Part shown: in pieces, positions 42,552-50,469 of the stretch | How the letters are laid out: the number at the start of each line of letters is the position of its first letter | Position numbering within the stretch: position 1 is the first letter of the stretch | Assembly (NCBI RefSeq): GCF_000690905.1 | Contig: NZ_JMCL01000073.1 | Span: 1-59,948 of the forward strand | Reading direction: 5' to 3' | DNA: 59,948 nucleotides | From: Pseudomonas sp. Ant30-3 | Lineage (GTDB): Bacteria; Pseudomonadota; Gammaproteobacteria; Pseudomonadales; Pseudomonadaceae | Program-made: the position numbers and the translations under genes | The notes under the pieces: model-generated | Told to the model about the DNA's origin: nothing | What the model saw: only the letters and a program-made list of their open reading frames with translations | Database searches by the model: none

Positions 42552-42662
42552 AGGCAACTTGAATCTTGAGGCATCCTGAGGCGTAACTCGTTCCGTGATA
42601 ATCAGCACATTAGCAGTGAAGCAGATAGACTTTTCAGCGTACTCAGCAAGGTGGAAGCGGTG

Positions 42663-43568
42663 ATGACAGTGAATTCAGGCTCGGGCATTGATAACGGCTT
42701 CGTCGAGCACCTCGCCGCATTGCGGGCAGCGATCGATTGCCGCTTGCAGCAATTGCTGCCAGATGCTGGCAACGAGAGCAATCTGATCACCCATGCCATG
42801 CGCGAAAGCACCTTGGCGCCGGGCAAGCGCATGCGCCCGATCCTGTTGTTGCTCGCAGCTGAAGGCCTGGGGCACAAGGGCAATCAGGCGCTTGACCTGG
42901 GTTGCGCCGTGGAAATGGTGCATGCCGCCTCGCTGGTGCTCGATGACATGCCCTGCATGGACGATGCACGATTGCGCCGTGGTCGTCCTACCGTACACCT
43001 GCAATTCGGTCAGGACGTGGCGATACTCACCGCCGTAGCGTTATTAAGCCGGGCGTTCGGCGTAGTTGCCGCGATTGAAGGCCTGGCGCCGGACATCAGG
43101 ACGCAACTGGTGGGGGTCATGGCTAACGCGGTGGGCACCCAGGGCCTGGTACTGGGCCAGTTTCAAGACCTGCGCGACGGCCAGAAAAGCCGCGACGCCG
43201 AACAGATTGCCCTGACCAACAGCCTGAAAACCGGTGTGCTGTTCGGCGCCATCATGGACATGGCGTGGCTGGTAGGCAGCGCCGATCAGCAAATCCGTCC
43301 GCTGCTGCAAAGCTTCGCCATGGAACTGGGCCAGGCGTTTCAACTGTACGACGACTTACAGGACAAATGCGTCGACAACAACAAGGATCAGGACAAGGAC
43401 AAAGGCAAATCCACCTTCGTCTCGCTGTACGGTGAGCAACGTGTTACCGAGCGTTTGCGCGCTCATCTGGCGAACGCCGAACAGCACCTGTATCAGGTTT
43501 ATGGCGGTTCGCCGATGATCGGCAGTTACATGAAGATGATTTTCTGGAACGCCGCTGTTAGCCGGTGA
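42663..43568 (+). CDS. crtE: Geranylgeranyl diphosphate synthase
   Basis: A 301-residue polyprenyl synthase. The first aspartate-rich motif DDMPCMDDARLRRGRP is near residue 85 and the second is YDDLQDK near residue 230. Basic KRMRPILLLL at residue 50 binds diphosphate. It makes the C20 precursor of phytoene. It is transcribed opposite to the rest of the crt genes; the ATG after a GGAAG site is used, an upstream GTG being less likely. Confidence 0.92.
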   Translation: MTVNSGSGIDNGFVEHLAALRAAIDCRLQQLLPDAGNESNLITHAMRESTLAPGKRMRPILLLLAAEGLGHKGNQALDLGCAVEMVHAASLVLDDMPCMDDARLRRGRPTVHLQFGQDVAILTAVALLSRAFGVVAAIEGLAPDIRTQLVGVMANAVGTQGLVLGQFQDLRDGQKSRDAEQIALTNSLKTGVLFGAIMDMAWLVGSADQQIRPLLQSFAMELGQAFQLYDDLQDKCVDNNKDQDKDKGKSTFVSLYGEQRVTERLRAHLANAEQHLYQVYGGSPMIGSYMKMIFWNAAVSR

Positions 43569-43574
43569 TGACGT

Positions 43575-44036
43575 TCACTGCACCAGTTTTTCGACGTTCT
43601 GACGCAATATCGCGGCGTCGGTAAAGCGCTGTTCGCGGGTCACTTTGCCATTGTTCAGCACCAGCCATTGCACGCTCTCGCGGTCGCCGTCATAACGCGA
43701 CGCAACCCGCCCATCCTGATCGAGCATGATCCGGTACTTGGCCGAACGCATTGCCGGCACCGCCACCAGTTTCACCAGCGATGGCATTTTCTCGATGTCG
43801 GCGACGTACACCACATGTCGCGCTTCCAGATAACCGGCCGGCTGGTCTTTCAACGCTGCATCCAGCAACTTTGCCGCCGCCATGCTACGAGCGATCAAAA
43901 GCACCTGCGCGTCATCGCTGAGGGTGTACGCCTGTTCATGCTGGTCGAGCAGCGTCCATTTCACCACTGGTTTTGCGGCCTCATCGGCCACGGCAGAGAA
44001 GGCAAACAAACTGAACACAAGTGCTGCGAACCGCAT
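43575..44036 (-). CDS. Small exported thioredoxin-like protein, unrecognised
   Basis: A 153-residue protein with a signal peptide (MRFAALVFSLFAFSAVA). The mature part has alternating strands and helices in a thioredoxin-like order (WTLLDQHEQAYTLSDDAQVL, HVVYVADIEKMPSLVKLVAV, WLVLNNGKVTREQRF) but no CxxC pair, so it is not a disulphide enzyme. This resembles the YtfJ-like periplasmic proteins. It converges on crtE, only six bases from its end; no link to carotenoids is evident. Confidence 0.6.
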   Translation of the reverse strand: MRFAALVFSLFAFSAVADEAAKPVVKWTLLDQHEQAYTLSDDAQVLLIARSMAAAKLLDAALKDQPAGYLEARHVVYVADIEKMPSLVKLVAVPAMRSAKYRIMLDQDGRVASRYDGDRESVQWLVLNNGKVTREQRFTDAAILRQNVEKLVQ

Positions 44037-44298
44037 AGACAGATCCTTTTCAAGGGAAGAAGGTTTTGGCCGATATCAATAATGCGGCTAACCGTACGCG
44101 TTGCCGCGCTGATCGGGAAGTGCAATATATCCGCATATCGGACTGCACCGTGGTGACCGTTGTCACGTTTCCTGGAGGTAGCCAATTCTGCGGACGAACC
44201 TTTTGTATGAATGAAGGCTTCACAGATTCGGCGTATGGTCAGCGATATTTAGCATCTGTACGCGGCCACTTGCGAACCGCCCTTGCCAAGGAAGACAC

Positions 44299-45144
44299 AT
44301 GATTATCTCTTCAACATCCACAAACGCCGCGATGTCCGCTTACACCTCTGCGGTCGACAACCGTTCCGCGACCCGTGCGCGGCAGGCCGCTGTCGAGGAT
44401 GATCAGGCACAAACGCAAAACAATGATTCGGTGAGCCTTTCCACTACGTCGACCGCTTACAGCAACTCGATTGGCGGTAACGCGCCGTTCTTCCCGGTTC
44501 GTCCCGGAATGAACGCCGACGCACTGGTGTTGGGCGTATCCGCACCCGGTGCCGTTTCCAGCTCCAAGGACAAGACGTTCGCCGAAGTGGCCACCGATGC
44601 GCGCAAACGTATGGATGAGAAATACGCGCTGATGAACGCCAGCGGCAAACCGTTCACCGACAGCGATGAAGACCGTAATGCGCTGATGGGCGATCTGGAT
44701 CGACGCTCGCTGAACGCCGTGGCTACCAATCAGGGCGGCACCTTCACTGCGCAGGAACAAGCCTCGGCCCAGGCCTTGATGCGCCAACAGGCGCGGCTCG
44801 CCACCGGCTACTACAGCGGACCGGTCGATCAGCAGAAAAACTGGAAAGATCCGTTTGCCGATGATCCATATGCACGCGCCAGCGCCGCGCTGGACTTCAT
44901 GAACAACATGAGTCCGGAAGAGAAAGCCAGCCCCGAGTGGCTGTCTCAGCATCAGACGCTGGAGGCCGCACTGAACCAAAGTACCAGCCTGGCCCCTACC
45001 GAGAAAAAGTCCGGGCATTTCCCCAATCTGGCGGAAATCCTCGCCGGTGTCGTGACGCAACCTGAGCAGGAGCAGAACAGTTCAGGCAAAAATGCAGACC
45101 CGAGTGTTCAGGTGATGAAAAAACTGCAATCGCTGATTTCGTAA
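44299..45144 (+). CDS. Hypothetical protein with Ser/Thr-rich N terminus
   Basis: A 281-residue soluble protein that I do not recognise. The first 55 residues are rich in serine, threonine, alanine and asparagine without a Sec signal, a composition seen in flagellar-type or type III secreted proteins (only a resemblance). The middle is charged and helical (KTFAEVATDARKRMDEKYAL, DEDRNALMGDLDRR). Low hydrophobicity overall, no cysteines. AAGGA lies seven bases before the ATG. It stands alone; the 262 bases before it (44037-44298) hold no other feature I can support. Confidence 0.7.
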   Translation: MIISSTSTNAAMSAYTSAVDNRSATRARQAAVEDDQAQTQNNDSVSLSTTSTAYSNSIGGNAPFFPVRPGMNADALVLGVSAPGAVSSSKDKTFAEVATDARKRMDEKYALMNASGKPFTDSDEDRNALMGDLDRRSLNAVATNQGGTFTAQEQASAQALMRQQARLATGYYSGPVDQQKNWKDPFADDPYARASAALDFMNNMSPEEKASPEWLSQHQTLEAALNQSTSLAPTEKKSGHFPNLAEILAGVVTQPEQEQNSSGKNADPSVQVMKKLQSLIS

Positions 45145-45168
45145 TCCTGTTGTCCGCTGATCACATTT

Positions 45169-45198
45169 GAATGCAGACCGGTGCATCGGTCTGCATTC
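45169..45198. repeat. Perfect hairpin between two convergent genes
   Basis: GAATGCAGACCG (45169-45180) pairs perfectly with CGGTCTGCATTC (45187-45198) over a six-base loop. It lies between the hypothetical gene and the VOC gene, five bases before the latter's stop; no T run, so it is probably a two-way barrier rather than a classic terminator. Confidence 0.55.
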
Positions 45199-45202
45199 AG
45201 GG

Positions 45203-45682
45203 TTAGCCCTTCACCGCCGCCTCAATCGCTGCGACATCAATCTTGCCCATCTGCATCATGGCCTCGAACGCGCGTTTCGCCACCGCCGGATCGGGGTCGT
45301 TGATCGCGGTGGTTAGCACGCGCGGTGTGATCTGCCACGACAGCCCCCACTTGTCCCGGCACCAGCCGCAGGCACTTTCCTGGCCACCGTTGCCGACAAT
45401 CGCGTTCCATAAACGGTCGGTCTCCGCCTGGTCGTCGGTTGCCACCTGAAATGAAAACGCCTCGCTGTGGGTGAACGCAGGGCCACCGTTGAGCCCGAGA
45501 CACGGGATGCCCATCACCGTGAATTCCACCGTCAACACATCGCCTTGCTTGCCCGCCGGATAATCACTGGGCGCGTGCATGATCCTGCCGACTGCACTGT
45601 CCGCAAACGTCTGCGCGTAAAACTTCGCCGCATCCAGCGCGTCGCCGTTGTACCAGAGACAAATCGTGTTTTTGCTGATCAT
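45203..45682 (-). CDS. VOC family protein (PhnB-like)
   Basis: A 159-residue protein of the PhnB/3-demethylubiquinone-like branch of the vicinal-oxygen-chelate superfamily. Typical are NTICLWYNGDALDAAKFYAQ, GKQGDVLTVEFTVMGIPCLG, LNGGPAFTHSEAFSFQVATD and CGWCRDKWGLSWQITP. The reaction is unknown; relatives with determined roles are metal-dependent enzymes or binding proteins. Monocistronic. Confidence 0.87.
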   Translation of the reverse strand: MISKNTICLWYNGDALDAAKFYAQTFADSAVGRIMHAPSDYPAGKQGDVLTVEFTVMGIPCLGLNGGPAFTHSEAFSFQVATDDQAETDRLWNAIVGNGGQESACGWCRDKWGLSWQITPRVLTTAINDPDPAVAKRAFEAMMQMGKIDVAAIEAAVKG

Positions 45683-45760
45683 CGTGATGCTCCAGAACTG
45701 AACTTGAAGCGTTCAGTCTAGTGGCGGTTGCGGGGTGAGAATTTCGGGCCGTTGAACGGT

Positions 45761-46153
45761 CTAGACCTCACGGCGCCCGGTGCCCTCGCGATCGCCTGGG
45801 TAGCTGCGGGCGAGCGGAAACGCAGGCAGCCAGGATTCGCGACGCACGGTCCAGCTTTCGTACGTGGGGGTCAATTGGTCAGGGGCATCCAGGCAGCCCA
45901 GGTTGATTTCGATTTCATCGACGCTGCGGTTGAATACCGAGGAGCCGCAGCGAGGACAGAAATGCCTTCCCGCGTAGTCGCGGGTGTCACCGGTGATCGT
46001 CACTGCATTCTCAGGAAATATCGCCGAGGCATGGAACAGCGCTCCGTGGAATTTGCGGCAATCAAGGCAGTGGCATAGTCCTACACGGTATGGCTGAGCA
46101 GACGCTTCGATACGTACATCGCCACAGAGGCAGCCACCGGTGATGGTTTGCAT
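45761..46153 (-). CDS. GFA-family (glutathione-dependent formaldehyde-activating-like) zinc protein
   Basis: A 130-residue protein with the GFA zinc sites: GGCLCGDVRIEA, LCHCLDCRKFHGALFHA and FCPRCGSSVF. These cysteines bind two zinc ions, as in the GFA fold; a true glutathione-formaldehyde role is not shown for most members. The internal ATG giving MQTITGG is chosen since the preceding 28 codons do not fit the family. Divergent from the TA pair. Confidence 0.85.
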   Translation of the reverse strand: MQTITGGCLCGDVRIEASAQPYRVGLCHCLDCRKFHGALFHASAIFPENAVTITGDTRDYAGRHFCPRCGSSVFNRSVDEIEINLGCLDAPDQLTPTYESWTVRRESWLPAFPLARSYPGDREGTGRREV

Positions 46154-46310
46154 GCTTGTCTTCCTCTCTATCGTATTCCGGGTCTTCGGTAAAAATAGAC
46201 TGTTCAGTAGCCGGGATCGAAGTGAGTGAATCTCCACTGGTCGCGCAAACTTGCTCTATAGACGCAATACAACTAGATTTGAATCCATAGATTCAGAAGC
46301 GAGATTTGAT

Positions 46311-46715
46311 ATGGCCGTTGCTCTTCAGGAAAAAGCCTTCTCCAAAAGCCAGTGTGTGGCCGGCTTGCGCGCAGCCGTGGGTATTCTGGAAAAGTGGACC
46401 GCTTCCAGTGACCAAGCCTGCCGCATCCTGCGCATCTCCCGCAGCACGTACACCCGCGCCCGACAACGCGACCCGGACTGGGAAGTTGCTCTGGACGCTG
46501 ATCAAATGCAGCGCATCAGTTTTGTCCTCAACATCCATGCCGCCCTTCGCCTGGTGTTCGATAATCCGGACAACGTGTACGGCTTCCCTTCGATGGTCAA
46601 CAACAACGAATTTTTCAATGGCCGCAGCCCACTGGAGATCATGGCGCAGGGCGATATGGTCTCCCTGTACGAAACCTTCCGGCGCATTGACGTGTTGCGT
46701 GGCGCGCAGTGGTAG
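46311..46715 (+). CDS. Xre/MbcA/ParS-type antitoxin
   Basis: A 134-residue antitoxin. An N-terminal helix-turn-helix region (SSDQACRILRISRSTYTRAR) binds DNA, and the C-terminal DUF2384 toxin-binding domain (RISFVLNIHAALRLVFDNPD, FPSMVNNNEFFNGRSPLEIM) neutralises the RES toxin. It is the first gene of a two-gene operon and probably represses it. The ATG at 46311 fits the family; upstream codons do not. The toxin gene's GTG overlaps its end. Confidence 0.85.
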   Translation: MAVALQEKAFSKSQCVAGLRAAVGILEKWTASSDQACRILRISRSTYTRARQRDPDWEVALDADQMQRISFVLNIHAALRLVFDNPDNVYGFPSMVNNNEFFNGRSPLEIMAQGDMVSLYETFRRIDVLRGAQW

Positions 46716-47401
46716 CGCTGAATGATCTGTCAGAGTCTGCCGGCAAGCGCATACAGGCTTATCGACTGGTCAACTCGAAGTTTCCGCCTATCGCGCTCTT
46801 TGACGACGTCGCTGATGCGGATGAATTCGAAGTGCTGTATCAAATCCAGGAATTGACCAACCCCAGACTGAAAAATGAACTGGGTCGCCTCGAGCTGATT
46901 CCTCGACGCGAGATTCCATTCGGCATTCCCGGCTGCTCTTACGCCATAGCGCCCTTCACCCACGTCAACCCGGGGGGCTCACGCTTCAGCGACGGCAGCT
47001 TCGGCGTGTTGTACCTGGCCGATACCCTGGAAACGGCGCTCGCCGAAGTTCGTCATCATCAAAGCCTCTATTGGTCCAACGTCCCCAGCCTCAACTACGA
47101 ACGCTTTGTGTTTCGTGGGCTGTCATGCTCTTTCTCGGATAAAGGCATGAGAGACGCCGCAACGATTGCGATCACAGACCCGATTTACGACCCCGACGAT
47201 TACAGCTATTCCCGCCTGCTGGGAACGCTGATCAAAAAAGCACGCTGCCCGGGCATTCGCTATCACTCGGTGCGAATGCCGGGCGGTTACTGCTGGGCGC
47301 TGATGACACCTAAAGTGGTGTTATCGGTGATTCAGACAGCGCACTACGAGATGGTCTGGAATGGTCAGTTGACTAGCGTGAGTGAGATAAGTGAGGCGTG
47401 A
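46709..47401 (+). CDS. RES-domain toxin (NAD+-degrading type)
   Basis: A 230-residue RES toxin. The domain includes QAYRLVNSKFPPIALFD, SRFSDGSFGVLYLADTLETA with the conserved arginine, tyrosine and glutamate, and YSRLLGTLIKKARCPGIRYH. Members of the Xre-RES type II systems deplete NAD+. The start is a GTG that overlaps the antitoxin stop by seven bases, a usual translation-coupling arrangement. It is longer than most RES toxins (often 150-180 residues) by an N-terminal extension of about 50 residues. Confidence 0.87.
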   Translation: MVALNDLSESAGKRIQAYRLVNSKFPPIALFDDVADADEFEVLYQIQELTNPRLKNELGRLELIPRREIPFGIPGCSYAIAPFTHVNPGGSRFSDGSFGVLYLADTLETALAEVRHHQSLYWSNVPSLNYERFVFRGLSCSFSDKGMRDAATIAITDPIYDPDDYSYSRLLGTLIKKARCPGIRYHSVRMPGGYCWALMTPKVVLSVIQTAHYEMVWNGQLTSVSEISEA

Positions 47402-47422
47402 AGGTTCGGATTTGGGTAGCGA

Positions 47423-48082
47423 TTACCAGCTGCCGTATGGGATGCCGTATTTTTCTATGTAGCGCTTCGCTTTTTCACTGACTGGGTAGGCGTACTGTCC
47501 CTGACTTTTCCCTTGGTCCGGGCCGAGCGGTTCAATTTCTGCTTGGGCGCGGGCAACTTTGATCGACTTCATACAAGCGTCCGCCACGCGTACCTCCACA
47601 ATTCCACCGGGGGCAAGACCAACGTAGACCAGAGCTAGCGAATTGAGTCCGTTTTGGGGGCTGGATGGACAAAGTTGGGTCACTGAGGCCTGCATGATTT
47701 GTCGCGCTTCTTCCGGAATATCGACCCATGCTCGGTAAGTCTGAGGTTCCACGATGGACTGCCAGCGGACATAAATACGCTTGGGTAGATCGGCCCCCAC
47801 TACCTCACGAATGCTGCCAGTAACGTTCTCGCCCCATCCACGCGCAGACTCTGTGCCGTTCTCCGGCTCCCCTCCCGACGCCCTTCCGCCACCAGTGCGA
47901 TGGAACACCTTGCCATTGATATCTTCAACAGCACTGTCTTCCACCCAGGCTTTCATAAAGAACGGCTCGTTGAAGCTGAGGCTCCATTGCGCAGTGCTCG
48001 GGTTTACCTGCGAGCCAGACTCTACTGTCGCTTGGCAGCCCGTGGCAATCAGCGCAGCCAGCAAGATAACTACTACACGCAT
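47423..48082 (-). CDS. DUF2931 lipoprotein, probable immunity to the DUF2235 effector
   Basis: A 219-residue lipoprotein: signal with lipobox LIATGC, then a DUF2931-like domain (WSLSFNEPFFMKAWVEDSAV, LPKRIYVRWQSIVEPQTYRA, GGIVEVRVADACMKSIKVAR). DUF2931 proteins are periplasmic partners of DUF2235 phospholipase effectors and protect the producer. Its ATG shares one base with the effector's stop (TGATG), so the pair is co-translated. The function is inferred from family and position. Confidence 0.8.
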   Translation of the reverse strand: MRVVVILLAALIATGCQATVESGSQVNPSTAQWSLSFNEPFFMKAWVEDSAVEDINGKVFHRTGGGRASGGEPENGTESARGWGENVTGSIREVVGADLPKRIYVRWQSIVEPQTYRAWVDIPEEARQIMQASVTQLCPSSPQNGLNSLALVYVGLAPGGIVEVRVADACMKSIKVARAQAEIEPLGPDQGKSQGQYAYPVSEKAKRYIEKYGIPYGSW

Positions 48083-49626
48083 CAAAATAATTTCCAGTTT
48101 GAGTCAGATACATGGGGATGACGGACGCGGACTCCGTTATTAGTCGGTGCGTTGGTATATCGGAGAGTCAAACCTCGTTCGCGACTTCCGCCGATCGGAT
48201 TACTCCAGTTAGCGGACATGTGGATGTACTTCAGCTTCAGTAGTCGATCCTCATCCGCCGTCGGTTCGTAGTGGCCGGAAAGCACTTTTTCACAAAAAGG
48301 TTGTAGCTCCTCGGGAACGGCATATACAGAGCTGGCAGGAATGTCGTCAAACTGTACGCCCTTCTCCCTTGCCAGTTTATGCATCAAGTGCAGGTACACC
48401 CTCGACAATTCGCCCCGCACCCGCCGCTTGAGCTGCAGGCCTGCATAGCTTCTCAGTTTCCTGACTTCCATACGATCGAGTTCAACCGGTAAGGCTGAAG
48501 GCGTCGGAGTTACGACCTCGAGCATTTCTTCCGGCCAGCCGGCCGTTATCCATTGAGCCTTCTCCCGCTGGGCATGTCGATAAATGGAGGTTGTGCGAAT
48601 ATCCTCACCTTTTGCAATAGTCAATGCTTGCATCGGACTTACAAGAACACATTCTTCAACCTCATCCCTGTATCCCCCACCAAGATCGGAATGCACACCG
48701 GGCAAGATAATTTCCTGGTGAGTTGGAGATACTTTACTCAGTGCGAAATTTGCGCGCTTCTCGTCACGAGCAACTAACTGTACGACGTCATTGAAGTATC
48801 TCCGATCGAGATACAACTTCACACCCGGAGCTACCGGACTTTGTATGTTTCCCAGATTAGTAATGCCCGCGATCGAGGGAACGGTGTCAAACAGCCCAAT
48901 AAAACCCACCATGACTTCCGTGTTGTACTGCCCAGTAAAACCAGGCCAAAAACCGCTGGAGTTGCAGCGTATTATTTCGCCCAACGGCCCTTGCATGCAT
49001 CGTATGATTTCGTTTGCAAAGTGCCTTGCCGCAGCCGCGCCGCGACTAAAACCAAAAGTATCAAATATTACCGAGCCCAATTCGACGCCCGGATTTTGCC
49101 CAACAAATTCATTGATGAGCATTTTCATTCTTGAGAAAGCTAGCTGAACCTTAGCCGTCACGCCGGTATTACCTCTCCCCGTAGCCGCATTCGAAAGGCT
49201 ATCCATCTCTCCTGTTTCCGAACCGATACCGTCGATATACAAGCTGCGCAAAACTAATTTATTTGAAGCGTCCCCTTGCAATTCTTTCGATGCTGGATAG
49301 AGGTCAAACAATTTAGCTACATTACTCACATCATTCCCATAGCTCCCCTCCGGATCCGCCATATACGGCTTGCAGCTCGCATCGACATCTTCGGGGCGGA
49401 TGGGGTGGTGGGCGCCGCACAGCAGGCCTGAGGCCGAGTTGTTGGCGTTGTTTAGCGTGCCGTCGAAGAACACGCCGATGCGTAACGCGACGCGGATTTT
49501 TTCTTTCGCGGCGGCGGGTGCCTTGCCGTGTTTTTCATATTCGGCCCAGCGCTCGGCGTGGATGTCGACGGGCTTGGCTTCGTCGTATCGGTAGTTTTTC
49601 GGGGGGTTGGGGACGTATCCACTCAT
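48082..49626 (-). CDS. DUF2235 (Tle1-type) phospholipase effector of type VI secretion
   Basis: A 514-residue alpha/beta hydrolase with a DUF2235 domain: VALRIGVFFDGTLNNANNS, the nucleophile motif DTFGFSRGAAAARHFANEI (GxSxG form GFSRG) and the histidine-bearing LPGVHSDLGGGYRDE. Tle1-type enzymes are phospholipases A delivered by the type VI system into the periplasm of rival cells. No VgrG, PAAR or Hcp gene is next to it, so it is an orphan cargo gene. The DNA from about 48100 to 49350 is AT-richer than its surroundings. The start is the ATG giving MSGYVPNPP. Confidence 0.82.
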   Translation of the reverse strand: MSGYVPNPPKNYRYDEAKPVDIHAERWAEYEKHGKAPAAAKEKIRVALRIGVFFDGTLNNANNSASGLLCGAHHPIRPEDVDASCKPYMADPEGSYGNDVSNVAKLFDLYPASKELQGDASNKLVLRSLYIDGIGSETGEMDSLSNAATGRGNTGVTAKVQLAFSRMKMLINEFVGQNPGVELGSVIFDTFGFSRGAAAARHFANEIIRCMQGPLGEIIRCNSSGFWPGFTGQYNTEVMVGFIGLFDTVPSIAGITNLGNIQSPVAPGVKLYLDRRYFNDVVQLVARDEKRANFALSKVSPTHQEIILPGVHSDLGGGYRDEVEECVLVSPMQALTIAKGEDIRTTSIYRHAQREKAQWITAGWPEEMLEVVTPTPSALPVELDRMEVRKLRSYAGLQLKRRVRGELSRVYLHLMHKLAREKGVQFDDIPASSVYAVPEELQPFCEKVLSGHYEPTADEDRLLKLKYIHMSANWSNPIGGSRERGLTLRYTNAPTNNGVRVRHPHVSDSNWKLF

Positions 49627-49744
49627 TCCTTGATCACCTGCTCCTTGGTAACGGGCGCAGAGAGTGTCATTGCTCAGGCGATCAGGCAACGCCTAGCCAC
49701 AGGCCATCATCGGTGGATGGCCAGGTTCATCCAGACATTGCTGG

Positions 49745-49841
49745 CGTTGATAGTCACCATCAACTCAATGAAGTTCTCATAAAAATTGCGCGGCGTAACA
49801 TCGCATCCATACCAACCAATAACACCCCGGAGCACACCATC
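49745..49841 (+). promoter_or_regulatory. Conserved 97-base upstream region of repeat protein 2
   Basis: A gap-free counterpart of 26833-26929 with the same distance to the start codon: CGTTGATAGTCACCATCA, AATGAAGTTCTCA and CGGCGTAACA are identical. Conservation outside coding DNA at two loci 23 kb apart indicates a shared promoter or regulated leader. Confidence 0.75.
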
Positions 49842-50126
49842 ATGAAACGCCAACTCTTCGTCAGTATTGCTTTCTCGGTTCTTGCAGCTAACGCTTTCGC
49901 CGCTACCTCTGCTCACCCGGTTGTCGCCGAAGGTGGCTCCGATCGTCTGATCGAACGCCGCGTTGCTGAAGGTGGCTCGGATCGCCTTATCGAACGCCGC
50001 GTTGCCGAAGGTGGTTCCGATCGCCTGATCGAACGCCGCGTTGCTGAAGGTGGCTCCGATCGCCTGATCGAACGCCGCGTTGCCGAAGGTGGTTCCGACC
50101 GGCTGATCGAAAGCCGCAATGTATGA
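49842..50126 (+). CDS. Exported 13-residue-repeat protein, copy 2
   Basis: A 94-residue protein: signal peptide (MKRQLFVSIAFSVLAANAFA), a short linker, five tandem units of VAEGGSDRLIERR (the last ending ESR) and a two-residue end (NV). The signal sequence, repeat chemistry and upstream DNA match copy 1 at 26930, but copy 1 has the variant AADG and a 29-residue tail missing here. The repeats are strongly charged with alternating Glu/Asp and Arg, cysteine-free. Function unknown. Terminator directly downstream. Confidence 0.8.
   Translation: MKRQLFVSIAFSVLAANAFAATSAHPVVAEGGSDRLIERRVAEGGSDRLIERRVAEGGSDRLIERRVAEGGSDRLIERRVAEGGSDRLIESRNV
49923..50117 (+). repeat. Five tandem 39-base coding repeats, copy 2
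   Basis: In-frame 39-base units with near-identical bases (GCCGAAGGTGGTTCCGATCG type), the same number as in copy 1. The two arrays differ in codon choice, so each has been homogenised separately. Confidence 0.85.
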
Positions 50127-50154
50127 GTGAATACGTGCGCAGCAACACCGAACG

Positions 50155-50183
50155 AAGCCCGGCTAAACAGTCGGGCTTTTTTT
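50155..50183 (+). terminator. Terminator of repeat protein 2
   Basis: AAGCCCG (50155-50161) pairs with CGGGCTT (50172-50178), followed by a T run. Similar in stem sequence to the terminator after copy 1. Confidence 0.85.
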
Positions 50184-50295
50184 ATGTGCATGTGAAAAGC
50201 TCACTGGACGACCGGTCAGAAAAACCTTCGAACGTCATCGTCACCGCGCCTTCAAAGAAGTAAGCACAGCACCCGCGCTGCGCACAGGAGCGATC

Positions 50296-50463
50296 ATGAA
50301 TAACGACAATTACCTGCAAGGTGGTACGGGCAGCGAAGAACCGGTCCCCGTGTCCAATCCGGAGAATCCGGGGCATCACGATGAAGGTACCAATGTCGAC
50401 GATCACGTACCGCTCGACCCGAATGACGACAGCCCGGTCGAAGACGAACTGGCGGGTCGCTAA
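50296..50463 (+). CDS. Small acidic protein of 55 residues
   Basis: A short gene with an AGGAG site seven bases before its ATG. The product (MNNDNYLQGGTGSEEPVPVS to PVEDELAGR) is rich in Asp, Glu, Asn and Pro, has no hydrophobic segment and no cysteine, and looks intrinsically disordered. I do not recognise it. It lies between repeat protein 2 and the convergent ABC exporter gene. Confidence 0.6.
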   Translation: MNNDNYLQGGTGSEEPVPVSNPENPGHHDEGTNVDDHVPLDPNDDSPVEDELAGR

Positions 50464-50469
50464 AATCGT

